Positions 46,909 to 57,800 of a DNA stretch of 64,000 bases are shown here, in pieces. Position 1 is the stretch's first letter, and the number at the start of each line of letters is the position of its first letter. Made by a program: the position numbers and the translations under genes. The stretch comes from Juglans regia (Eukaryota; Streptophyta; Magnoliopsida; Fagales; Juglandaceae): assembly GCF_001411555.2 (NCBI RefSeq), contig NC_049902.1, forward strand, positions 11,785,888-11,849,887. The letters are read 5' to 3'. The notes under the pieces were generated by a model. The model was not told where the DNA came from, searched no databases, and saw only the letters and a list, made by a program, of their open reading frames with translations.

Positions 46909-47131
46909 TTTAAGAAAAAAATTATGTTTGGTTTGAAGGTGAAAATCATTTAAAAAAATCTTAAAAATTGGACTTAACCAAATATGACTAAATCGATTTA
47001 TGCTATTTTGACTCAGTAGTAAGCATTATATTGGAACAACAAAGGGTAAATGTAAATAGTACAAGCCGAAAATAAAAGTTTTTTCATAAAATTGTGCGAC
47101 TTTACGTGATGAATCAAAATATAATGATATA

Positions 47132-47251
47132 GGGTGCGATCATACCAGCACTAATGCACTGGATCCCATCAGAACTCCGCAGTTAAGGCGTGCTTGGGCG
47201 AGAGTAGTACTAGGATGGGTGACCTCCTGGAAAGTCCTCGTGTTGCACCCC
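47132..47251 (+). rRNA. 5S rRNA gene copy, dispersed (retroposed)
   Basis: The 120-nt sequence GGGTGCGATC...GTTGCACCCC is the plant 5S rRNA with its ends and internal promoter recognisable. Compared with the usual plant sequence it has one extra G (GTTAAGGCGTGC), a C-to-T change (CACTGGATCC) and a G-to-A change (CCTGGAAAGTCC). It is followed by TTGTTTT, like a Pol III terminator, then TGATGATTC and an A run. TATAATGATATA is duplicated at 47120-47131 and 47279-47290. It is a single copy, not an array, and looks reverse-transcribed from a 5S transcript, so it is probably not active. Confidence 0.92.
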
Positions 47252-47299
47252 TTGTTTTGATGATTCAAAAAAAAAAAATATAATGATATACATCATATG

Positions 47300-47890
47300 A
47301 CCAGTAAGGTTAATTATTATATGGCATAAAGTAGTATTCAGTTTATATATATATTTTAAAAAATTTATTTTATCTGGTGTTATTCACTTATTTGGCCTTT
47401 TCAATAAACATTATTATTGTGAGCCACAAGGCGAGCAGCCGGGAGTCAGATCCCATGATTTTTGTTTAACACGAGTTTGTGAATTAGAGCTTAATTCCAT
47501 AATTAGCTTTCACAATCTATCTCATTTATGTAGTAGTACTTATTTCTATGATGGGTACAACTCTGAATACAACTCATTTGTACTATTATATATATATATG
47601 GCTGTAGATTTAATATGGACCGACTCTTATGACATTATTCAAAAAAGCCAAGAAAAACTGAGAAAAAGAACAAATTAAGTGATGAAATCATTTAATAAAA
47701 GCAGATCAATAAGGTTAATTATATGGCAGAAAGTAGTATTCAATCTTTTTATGTTTTTTTTTTAATTTTTATTTTATCTGGTGTTATTTTTCCTTTTCAA
47801 TAAGCATTATTATTGTCAGCCACAAGGCAACCAGCTAGGACCTAGATCCCAAGATTTTTCTTTAACACAAGTTTGTGGATCTAAGCTTAT
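47300..47890. repeat. Local direct duplication, about 190 bp units
   Basis: Two diverged copies at about 47300-47491 and 47706-47890 share AAGGTTAATTAT, GCATAAAGTAGTATTCA (GCAGAAAGTAGTATTCA), TTTTATCTGGTGTTATT, AGCCACAAGGC and the end ACAAGTTTGTG. AT-rich and non-coding. The sequence between them shows no feature. Confidence 0.75.
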
Positions 47891-48118
47891 ATGTTTTATT
47901 TGAAAGGTTCAATCAAATCCAAGTTGCCCATTTCAATTGGAAGTATCCTCCTACATCTGAAAGTTTTTAGGCTGTGTTTAATTGGTTGTTGGACTCATCT
48001 CAATCCAATATTTAATGGGATCCACTACTTTTTCAACTTTCCAAAAAAAAATTTAAACTCATCTTAACTTATTTCATACATTTAAACATATATTTTAACT
48101 TATTTACATTCAACCAGC
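47891..48118. other. MITE-like remnant
   Basis: From about 47971, GGCTGTGTTTAATTGGTTGT and TTTAAACTCATCTTAACTTA recall the MITE at 40156-40346. The end near 48110 adjoins direct-repeat copy D. Confidence 0.4.
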
Positions 48119-49676
48119 TGAGTTTTGTTGCTTAAGGGATGTTTTGGGAGTTGATGGGAGGGGTATTGTTTCTGTCAGTCTGTCTGACCGAGTCTTTTAA
48201 TGTTTTCTTTTTTGTGTTTAATTATGGTTGTGACCCTGAATTTTATCTCTTCTGCTTTTTCTTCTAGTTCTATCAGTATGTTTGGCTGAGTCTTTTAATG
48301 TTTTGTTTTTTGTGTGTAATTACAGTTATGATCATCTATTTTATTAATTGGTTGGTGCATATAGTGTGATATAATTCATGGGTGACCGAGTATGGGCTTT
48401 GTTTTTTGCGTTTCTTGTTCGTCTAGGTTGTATAATTGGTTCTTGGAGAACTGGATTTGGTTCTTCTTTTTGTTAGTTCGTTCTACAGTCTCGTGATGGG
48501 ATGTTGTTAGGGTGAGGGGATTTTTTTCTTGGTTGATGTGAGGGTGGATGATAAAGTGTTGGGTTGTGGTATTTTTCATTCTCTCACCGAAGCTTCTCTC
48601 TCTCTCTCTCTCTCTTCGAGATCAAGCTTTTTCTCTCCTTTTGAAACTCTTTGTTCGTGTTTGCGTTTATCTGGAGATTGTTTCTTTTCTGTCATCGAGA
48701 TTGTAAATCGTCTTCTTTACAGTCACAGGTAAGTGTCTCTATTTGATTTCCTCAACGAGTTTCTACGATTTGGTTTCTAACTTTCTAGCCCTCTGATATT
48801 TGTAATTATCTTATCTTCTTACTTTTTTGCCATTAATTGGTCCAATTTGTATTTTGTGCATCTGATTTGTTAGTTTGTTTTATGCAGCGAATTTCTAGGG
48901 TTTGGTTTGAAATTTATGTTGCTTTTAGGTTTGTATTTATCTAATTTTTCTCATTTTGTTGCATTAATCGATCTGATTTCTTGGTTTGGTTTGTGTTGTC
49001 TGTCATTGTGGTGTTGGATGTGTTTTGATTTACTGGGTCCTACTTTTTTCTTTGGTTGTGGATATTAATGTTTTGCCTTCCATCCTTCTAAAAAAAACAG
49101 ATGGCTTATACTTTATTTTGTTTGCATTTCATGATAGATATCCTTTTGGGTATAAAAAAATCCGACAAATATCTACTTGTGATTAAAAGTCAAGATTTTT
49201 ATTAAATATATGCTTGTGATTAACCAAGAACTGGTTCTGCTTCTTCTGAAAACTATGATTCATAAATACTTTTGATGAAGAAACAAACCTGAATCAAAGA
49301 AGCACCCATGACTTCTTTAGCCATTGGCATATCGTTCTCCCTCTAGACACGACCTTTTTGTCTCCTATAACACCTTATTTCTAGAGGTTGGCTTTTTGGC
49401 TCTTAATTTGGAGACGTACAAACTAACAAAAGTTGGTGTGCTTTTGATTTTAAGAATAGTGGGCATCTTTCTTTTAGATATTTTGTTGGGAAAGAAAAAC
49501 AAAAAAAGGTGGGGTATAATTTGATCTTAGCCTCCATACATTTTTCAAAATTTTCTGCTTTTTAAAAGTTAAGATTGTTCAATTAGGGTGTGGAGTCAAA
49601 CTGAATTTCAATTTTTTTTTTTTTTTGTATTCTTTAAACCCTTTCGTTTGGACTCTCTATGTATTATCTTGGATTC
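48119..49676 (+). repeat. Direct repeat copy D, cut by chromovirus LTR
   Basis: Diverged copy of 44221-46035, including the TC leader (48594-48615), the conserved TCTGGAGATTGTTTCTTTTC segment, the splice-donor-like CAG|GTAAGTG at 48730 and the T-rich intron-like part. It lacks the MITE of copy C. At 49676 (GGATTC) it is interrupted by the LTR of the minus-strand chromovirus; copy C continues differently there. Confidence 0.72.
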
Positions 49677-50016
49677 TGTAACAGTACACAAGAAAACCAA
49701 CACAGAATATTGTAAATAAACTCTTTGATCTTCGAGGGATTAGGAACCTCCAAGAATTTCTTATTAAGCTTTTTCAATGAATTGATACAAAGGAAAGACT
49801 TCAGTATTTATAGAGAATTACGACTGTTAATGATCGTTGCATGTAAGGTCATTATAGTAATCCTCAATAAGTAAATGAGGAAAGAAAAGTACATTGAACC
49901 CTTAAACGGAGATGTGACTAACACATGACCAACAATTAACTAACAACCTTGATCATCATCCTTCCATCCTCCATAGACAACATCCCTATTCAGCCTCTAA
50001 ACTGAGCATAATAACT
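49677..50016 (-). repeat. 3' LTR (340 bp) of the chromovirus
   Basis: On the + strand it runs from TGTAACAGTACAC, placed exactly where direct repeat D breaks off, to GCATAATAACT next to the polypurine tract. The expected terminal CA appears as CT, a likely point change. ACTTCAGTATTTATAGAG may be part of the promoter/polyadenylation region. Confidence 0.75.
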
Positions 50017-50025
50017 GCCCCCTCT

Positions 50026-50498
50026 TCAAAAGACCTTACCCACAAGGTTAGGATAATGAGCCATCAACTGTTCTACAGGTTCCCAAGTTGAGTTTTCCTC
50101 AGCTACCCCATGCCATTTCACCAACAACTCGATAAAAGGCCTGTTATCCACAATAGTCATTCTTCTGTCAAGTTTAATTTCTGGTTCCACCTTGAAATTT
50201 CCATGAGAATGAACCAATGACAACACAGGAGAGATCTGAGAATTAGGGCCAATATATTTCTTCAACCTCGAGACATGAAATACCGGATGAACTAATGAAC
50301 TTAGTGGCAACTCAAGTCTGTAAGCTACCTCCCCAATGCATTCCAAAACCTTGAATGGACCACAGTAACTGGTAGCTAGCTTGGATCTACTGGCTTAGCT
50401 AACGGTCTGTTACTCATACATATGCATCTTCAAATAAACTAAATCTCCCATCTAAAACTTCATTTGAGTGTGATGCTTATCATATTGTTGTTTCATAG
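50026..50498 (-). pseudogene. Chromovirus pol, integrase C-terminus and chromodomain
   Basis: The open frame 50346-50026 reads LSSLVHPVFHVSRLKKYIGP and, near the end, PFIELLVKWHGVAEENSTWE with EQLMAHYPNLVGKVF. The KWHG...STWE motif is that of a retroelement chromodomain, which guides integration to chromatin marks. To the right, 50347-50498 continues the same protein (QYDKHHTQMKF, LVYLKMHMYE, ATSYCGPFKVLECIG) with three stops. The protein then jumps to 62873 across the Athila insertion. Confidence 0.9.
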
Positions 50499-51640
50499 TG
50501 ATTGAACTGAATTATTGCATATTTTATACATTTAGAACCAATATATTTTATTTATTTCATTACATTATTATTGGTTTTAGATGAAAAAAATAATTAAGAT
50601 TAATAAATCTGAGTTGTGATTTAAATTGGCTAATAGCATTATTTATGCTTAATTTTATAACTTGTGATTTAATTGGACAATGTTCATTTACATGCACAAC
50701 ATATTTTTGATATTCTATTATTTTTATTTTATTTTATTTCTAATTTTTACTATTTTATTTCTAATTTCAAATTCATAGGACTTTCAAGTGGGCAAGACGT
50801 TGGAACAATCTAAGAATTTTCAACGAGTGTAGGACTCTTCAAATAAGGATAATGAAGAACTCTTACAGGGTCCAATTGCCACTCCAGGCGCTGCCTTCAT
50901 TGCCTACCACCTCCATCTCCGTTTATTTGGCTTGCTCTTTTCATTCCTTACTTTTTATTTAATTTCAGTTTAAAGTTTATGGAATATTTTTGAGATATTT
51001 GACTTAGACTTTTGAGCACTTTATTTGCTGTTTATTTACTTCATGTTATTTATTTTTCTCGCTTCTTTAAGCTTTCATTGAATAGTGATTACAATTGCTA
51101 TGGATTAATTTTGAGAATTTGTGATTTGAATACAAGGATGAACCCTAGAATCTTGATTTTGGAGTTTTTCAATTTTCAGTTCGTATTTTGTCAATTAGTT
51201 TCTAATCTAGTTTAATTCTTAGCTTAGTTTTATTATCTCTTAGTTCCATTGCATATTAGATTGATTAAAGTTTAATTAGGACTTAAATAATTTCAGTTTT
51301 ATTGTTTAATTTTCATATTAATTAAGATTGTTCAGTTTAGTTGATACTTTGATTGTTAATTTCAATTTGTTAGTCTTTTACATTTCATTTCGACACTCAA
51401 AAATCCAAAAATATGAATCTAGTCCTTGACTAGTGCCCTTTTCATTATTGTTGCACTCTTCCATCCATTGCACATACCATCATTTTTATTTTCTCTTTGT
51501 GAATATTTTCACCATTTTAAACAAGTTTGATTTTAAGTAACTTTCCATGAGGAGATGATCTAGGAATTTATTCCTAATTATTACTCGACATCCTCCTACA
51601 CTTGGGATAGCCTTTGTGCTACTCATTTTTGAATGAGTCA
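50499..51640 (+). repeat. 5' LTR of the Athila element, lacks 335 bp
   Basis: Collinear with 61409-62867, but the 335 bp at 61748-62082 are missing here, with the junction after AATGA at 50855 at a TGA shared by both edges. Outside this gap and a short TTTTATTTCTAA duplication near 50745 the LTRs are highly similar. Confidence 0.92.
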
Positions 51641-51646
51641 AGTTTT

Positions 51647-51664
51647 TGGCGCCGTTGCCGGGGA
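51647..51664 (+). other. Primer-binding site, Asp-tRNA type
   Basis: TGGCGCCGTTGCCGGGGA, six bases after the LTR, is complementary to the 3' end of a plant Asp-tRNA. This primer is usual for the Athila/TAT group. Confidence 0.92.
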
Positions 51665-51813
51665 ATAGTTGCTTGATGCAAATTTAGACTCGTTATTTTT
51701 TATTTATTTATCTCAATTGTTTTTGTCACTATCTTATCTCTGATTACACGTTTCACTTGTCACCTACTACTCAGTCACTTGAATTTTACTTATGCTATTT
51801 TGACTGATGTTTC

Positions 51814-53403
51814 ATGTTATGGATGATGGACAATTCAAATAGGTTGGTTAGAGTTACATCAAGCACTGAGAGTAATATACACAGTCCAGAGATAGATAGT
51901 TCTTCTATTTTTTCTACAGACGAGAACATTGAAATTGAACAAACCATGACGACTACACCTGCACCACGCACTCTTAGGGATTATTTGCAGCCCACTTGTA
52001 CCACTACACTATCATGCATTATTTTACCTGATGATGCACCTAATTTTTCTATTAAGCATGACATGATGTCAGTGATACCTCAGTTCCACGGGATGGATTC
52101 TGAGAGTCCTTATCAGCACTTGACAGATTTTGAGTTGGCCTGTACTACTTTTATCAATAGAGCCACTACTGATGAATTTATTAGATTTCGTTTATTTCCT
52201 TTCTCTTTAAAGGATAAAGCAAATATTTGGTTTAATTCTTTGAGGCCTAATTCTATCTCTAGTTGGTCTGATATGCAGCGTGAGTTCTTACAAAAAAAAT
52301 TTCCTTTTCAGAGAATTCAGTATTTATAAGAGCAGATCGGTCAGTTCAATCAGAAATCTGACCAGCTGGGAAAGGTTTAAGGATTTGGTGAACATCTGTC
52401 CATATCACGGTTTTGAATCCTGAAGGTTGGTGAATTATTTTTACATTGGTCTCACTCCACAATACAAGCAGTTTGTTTAGACTATGTGCAATGGAGAATT
52501 CTTTAGCAAGGAACCTGATTAAGCATTGCCATTTTTTGACTATCTTGCTGAGAGTGCACAACAATGGAACACTCGCACTGATCGAGTTTCATTGACAGCA
52601 CAGCCACTGAGGGCTATTGCTAGTGGGGGCAGATATGAGCTTAAGGAGGACATTGATATTCAAGCCCAAATAGCTGCATTGACTAGAAGATTAGAGGTCA
52701 TGGAGATGGAAAAAGTGAAGGCTGTGAAAACAATAGAGGTATGTTTTTTATGTGCTGATTCAAACCACAAGACCCAAGATTGCCCAATCATGCCAGTATT
52801 TCAAGAGAGTGGCTTTGAACAGATACAATCAGCAAACTGGGTTAATAGAGCACAAAATTAACCTTTCTCCAATACATATAATCCAGGGTGGAGAAATCAC
52901 CCAAATTTCTCTTGGAAGAATGATCAGCCTGGCTGGTCTCCGCCACCTCCTCAGCTGCCATTTCATCAGGCTACTCCTTAGCACCAGTATCAGCCATATC
53001 AGAGTTCTCAGAGCTATCATTTTGTAGCACCTCCAGGATTTCAGCTTCATGTAGCTGCACAGAATTTTTAGCCTCAATCATTTGCGAAGAAGTCTCTAGA
53101 TGACAGTGTGACACAGATGGCCAATACACTTCAGCAATTCATGCAGATTCAGGCTACTACAAATAATCAGAACACTCAGGCCATAAATGACTTGCGGGGC
53201 ACCATCAATAAGATGAGCACAACATTGAACACTCTAGAGAAAGAGAAATTGCTAGCACAATCTCAGCCTAATCCTCAAGTATATCGGCAACAATAACAGC
53301 AAGTGCATAATGTCTCAAGGGAGGTTTTTGAGACAGCGAAGGCCGTTCTTACTTTGAGAAGTGGAAAAGAAGTTCCCCAACCAAAGATAACTATGGACAC
53401 ACA
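51814..53403 (+). pseudogene. Athila gag (broken, interrupted by LINE)
   Basis: Frame 51814-52329 has TLRDYLQPTCTTTLSCIILP and the capsid-like LFPFSLKDKANIWFNSLRPN typical of Athila gag. After a TAA at 52327-52329 and a frameshift it resumes at 52526 (FFDYLAESAQQWNTRT), with a zinc-knuckle-like CFLCADSNHKTQDC at about 52745-52786. It then runs on with TAA/TAG stops (52859, 52979, 53069, 53294), a QA-rich segment (MANTLQQFMQIQATTNNQN) and TLRSGKEVPQPKITM up to VVAP, where the LINE sits. After the LINE it resumes VVAPTPEDATETSEAEKEPE at 59164. It encoded the nucleocapsid polyprotein; now dead. Confidence 0.88.
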
Positions 53404-53520
53404 GGTAGTTGCTCCTAGAAAAGCTCCAAGAATAACTTTTGACTCCAAGAATGGCTCCAAGAACGCTCCAAGAATGGCTTTCTCCTTGAAAGTTTTTTCT
53501 TGCTTCGTTTGACGCACGTA

Positions 53521-54834
53521 ATGGCTGCTGCTGCTATCAACGGAGGTCGGCATCCCTTCGTGGATCTAGTATCAGTGGTTCCTCAACCTCTTCCAGATAT
53601 GTCTGTGGCTTTTCGTCTGCCGAAGTCTAAGGATGGAGAAATTTTTTTCCAGTTCTCTAAGGAAGAAGTCCAACGTTCTGCCGAACCTTTTCGGTATTCC
53701 ATCGTATTGAAGTTTCTGAGAAACAGACCATCATTGGATGCCATTCGGGCCTTCATTCATAAGCGATGGAATCTTGATGGAGTTCCAGTCGTTTTCAACA
53801 TGCGGCATCCTCAGAATGTTTTTATTCGAATGATTTCAGAAGAGGATTGCAATAAGGCTCTGTCTCGTGAAGTCAATGATATCGATGGAATTCCTTACCG
53901 TCCATTCCACTGGACTCCAGAATTTAAAGAAGAAGAAGAACCTTCGCTTGTTCCGGTGTGGATTGTACTTCCAGGTTTGCCTCCAAATTACTATCATGAA
54001 TCTTTCCTTAAAATTCTTACTACACCTATTGGTAGATTTATTAGAAGTGATAACTCTACTCGTTGTGTTACTCGGACTGATGGTGCTCGCATCTGTGTTG
54101 AAATGGATGTTGCTAAGACACCGTTACTTTCTTTTTGGATTGGAATGCCTGGTTTGGGAACTAGCAGAAAGCAAGAAATTGTTTATGAAACGTTGCCAGC
54201 GTTCTGTTCTAAATGCCATATACAGGGACATAATTTAAAGACTTGCCGTGCTGGGAAAAAAAATGTAGGAAGTAATGTGTGGGTTCGGCAAAAAGATCCG
54301 ATCGTGGAGGAGCCGACGGATAAGAATAATATTCCAGTTCTTGAAACTACTAATATTCCAGTTCTTGAACATACAGAGGTTGAGTCAAAAGAACCAGCTG
54401 AGGAGGATCGGGTGTTAGTTGTTCAAACGGATAATCTTGATCATTTGGAGTTGGAACCGGAAAAGGATCAAGAGGATAATCTTGAGATTCCGGAAATTGC
54501 GGAAGAGATGATTCCAAGAATTATGAACGGACATTTGGCTTGTGCAAACCGTTTGACGGAAACAGAATTAGAAACAGATATGAGGGAGGGAGAAGTTATT
54601 CCTAGTTCTGCAGAAAAAGAAGTATATGATGGACCTGCGGAAGAGGTATGTCTGGAAGATGGCTCGATGTCTGATCCGGAGCCTGAGAAATGTGCGGAAG
54701 TTTTTTTGCAGGAGAAGGAATATCACTCGGCTGCTGAAGATGAAGTTGTTAAGCGTAAATATCAAAAGAGGCAGTTTGAGAAGATCCGTAGTTCTAGGCG
54801 GGTGATCACTAGAACACAAAAGTTTTCTCAATGA
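53521..54834 (+). CDS. LINE ORF1: DUF4283 and zinc-knuckle protein
   Basis: 437 residues, uninterrupted from ATG 53521 (MAAAAINGGRHPFVDLVS) to TGA 54832-54834. A start at TTG 53500 is less likely because 53521 is the first ATG. Residues of about 40-180 are a DUF4283 domain (FRYSIVLKFLRNRPSLDAIR, KRWNLDGVPVVFNMRHPQN, PVWIVLPGLPPNYYHESFL). About residue 230 is a CCHC knuckle, CSKCHIQGHNLKTC. The C-terminal 180 residues are acidic and low in order (EEPTDKN, EKDQEDN), ending with a basic tail (KRKYQKRQFEKIRSSRR). By analogy with plant LINE ORF1 proteins it binds the element RNA in the RNP. Its stop overlaps the ORF2 start. Confidence 0.93.
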   Translation: MAAAAINGGRHPFVDLVSVVPQPLPDMSVAFRLPKSKDGEIFFQFSKEEVQRSAEPFRYSIVLKFLRNRPSLDAIRAFIHKRWNLDGVPVVFNMRHPQNVFIRMISEEDCNKALSREVNDIDGIPYRPFHWTPEFKEEEEPSLVPVWIVLPGLPPNYYHESFLKILTTPIGRFIRSDNSTRCVTRTDGARICVEMDVAKTPLLSFWIGMPGLGTSRKQEIVYETLPAFCSKCHIQGHNLKTCRAGKKNVGSNVWVRQKDPIVEEPTDKNNIPVLETTNIPVLEHTEVESKEPAEEDRVLVVQTDNLDHLELEPEKDQEDNLEIPEIAEEMIPRIMNGHLACANRLTETELETDMREGEVIPSSAEKEVYDGPAEEVCLEDGSMSDPEPEKCAEVFLQEKEYHSAAEDEVVKRKYQKRQFEKIRSSRRVITRTQKFSQ

Positions 54835-57800
54835 TTGGATCAATTTTAGTTTGGAATGTAAGAGGTTTAGGTACCTCTAAGAGACGATTACAAAAAATGC
54901 TGTCTAAATATAAGCCAAAATTGATAGTGTTGCTGGAACCTTTTCAGAGTGTGGTTAAAATCCATAGTTTCATGCGGTTATTGAAATTTGATGAGGCGAT
55001 ATCAAATGAGACTGATGGTGGTAAAATCTGGGTGTTTTGGAAAAATGAATTGGATGTGCAGGTGGTTCGCATGAGTTCGCAGTTTGTGTCATTATGCATT
55101 ACCGAAGGAAGTAATCATTTCTTGGGTAATTTTATTTATGCAAAGTGTAATAGGCTTGAACGACAGCTGCTTTGGGAGGAGTTGAATTCGGATAGAATGG
55201 GTGGGGAGCCGTGTTTCTTTGCTGGGGATTTCAATGTAATTCGGTCGGATATTGAGAGGTGTGGTGGGCGTCCGAGGAATAGAGTTGCAATTGATGAGTT
55301 TAATAAATGGATTCATCAGGGTGGGTTGTTGGAAATGAATTCACAAGGTGGTAAGTTTACATGGTGTAATGGTCAGCAAGGTTTATCTAGAGCTTGGGCA
55401 AAGCTGGATAGAGTTTTACTTGATGCAAATTTTCTTTCTCTTTTTCCGACTGCTCATTGTTTGTATCTTCCTAGGACTACATCGGACCATTGTCCTATGG
55501 TTATAGAATTTTTAAGTGATCCTTTCTCTTATGGTCCACCTCCATTTCGTTTTCAGCAAATGTGGGTTGAGCATCCGGATTTTATGACTCTTGTTCAAAA
55601 GGTTTGGTATGAATCGGTTATTGGTTCGGGGCTGTTTAAATTTGCCACTAAACTTAAAAAACTTAAGGTGGCGTTGCGTGTATGGAACAAGAGTGTATTT
55701 GGGAGAACTAATACTCAGATTGCTATTCTTGAAGATAAGATTGAGAATCTGGAAAATTTGTTGCAGAGAGGTTGGGATGATGATATTGAAAGGGAATTAG
55801 TAAGGACTTCTAATGAGTTGTCTTCTTGGAGGATTAGGGAGGATATTAGATTGGCACAAATGGCTAAAATTAAGTAGAGAATGGGTGGTGATAGGAATAC
55901 AAATTTTTTTCATGTGTGGTTATCTAATAAAAAGCATAGGAAAATTCATCAGTTAAGAACCTCGAATGGGTTGGAGTTTAATTCTCCGGAAGCAATTCAT
56001 CTTGGAGCTGTTGATTATTTTTCTGATTTTCTTCAAAGATCTAATTCGGTTAGGGAGGTGCCTGATTTATCTAGTTTAATTTCATCGGTTATTAATGATG
56101 AGGATTGTGTCCGGCTTTGTGGGATCCCTTCGTTGGTTGAAGTGAAAGAGGCTCTATCAACTATTCCTATTAATAGTTCTCCGGGTCCAGATGGTTTTGG
56201 CGCGGGTTTTTTTATGAGTTGCTGGGAGGTGGTTAAAGTGGATGTTTTAGAAGCCATTTCAGAATTTTTTCTATCAAAACGCCTTCCGAGATTTTATTCG
56301 GCTTCTTATATTGTGCTTATCCCGAAGGTAGATGTGCCGTCGGGGTTTGATAAATTTAGGCCAATTAGCCTTTGTTCAGTTTTCTATAAAATTTGTTCAA
56401 AAATTATTGTGAATCGCATGACAGGTTTCCTTCCCAAAATGATTTCTCTTGAACAAGGTGCGTTTATACCTGGGCGAAGTATTTTTGAGAATATCAGTCT
56501 TACCCAGGAAATGGTTCACTCTCTGAAGAGGACGTCACATGGTGGTAATATTATGATTAAAGTTGATATGGCTAAAGCATATGATCGGGTGGAGTGGCAA
56601 TTTTTGCTTGAGGTTTTGAGGTGTTTTGGCTTTCCTTCTTCCTTTTGTGCTCTGATTAGTGCTTGTATTTCGAATGTGTGGTATTCTGTGATGCTTAATG
56701 GTACGACGAAAGGTTTCTTTCAAGGGAGGCGGGGTTTGCGCCAAGGGGATCCTCTCTCGCCTTACCTTTTTATTATTCTTCAAGAAGTACTTTCTAGACT
56801 TTTGAAACAAAGCTTTGATGGGAACAAGATTGAAAAATTTTCCCAAGCTAGAGGTACTCCTCATATTTCTCATCTTATGTATGCTGATGATATTGTTATT
56901 TTTCTGAATGGGGGTAAGAAATCGGTTAAGGAACTTTTGGTGGTTTTTGAAAAATATGAAAAATGGACAGGTCAGCAAATTAGTAAAGAAAAGACAGCTA
57001 TATTTTATTCTCCTAAAATTTCGTTAGCAAGAAAGAGAGATCTTAAAAGGCTGACAGGGTTCTCTGAAGGTTTGTTTCCTTTTAAATACCTTGGGGTTTC
57101 GATTGTTTTAGGGCGTCTTAAGCATGAGCATCTAGAGGAGATGATTAACAAAGTCTGGAATAAAATCAGTGGTTGGAAAATGAAATTATTATCTGCGGGT
57201 GGGCGCTTAATTTTACTTCGTCATGTGCTGTCTAGTATGGCTTTACATATTTTTGCAGTTTTACAGGTTCCTCATTCTATTATTAAAATTTTAAATCGAC
57301 TGTTGAGCACATTTTTTTGGGGTGAGATTAATGGTAAAGGAAAAAAAAAGTGGGTGGCTTGGGAGAATATTTGTAAGCCAATAGAGGAGGGTGGTCTTGG
57401 TTTGCAGAATTTGGGAGATATTCAAAGAGCGTTGCATATGAGGTTTGCTTGGAATCTTTTGAAAGGAGAATCTTTGTGGGCTAGTTTCTTTAAAGGAAAA
57501 TATGTGGGAAATTCGAGTTGGTGTCTTATTGATATGAGAAAAGGTACGAGGTTTTGGAAAATGATTGTCAAAAGTATTCCGAGTGTTTTTAATAATTCTA
57601 AATGGAGAGTTCGAGATGATAATATTTTATTTTGGTATGATAAATGGAGAGATGAGGGTCCTCTAATTGATGAGTTACAGATAGTGGGTAATCCGATGTT
57701 GCAAGTTAAAGAGTGTAAGTTGTCCAATAGTTGGGATGTGGAGTTTTTGAGTACGTTAGTTGGTCAGGATAAGGTGGAGAGTATTATTGAGGCTTTGGCT

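Noticed and set aside
56535..56978. 147-codon minus-strand ORF within the LINE
   Set aside because: Antisense shadow of the reverse-transcriptase coding region.
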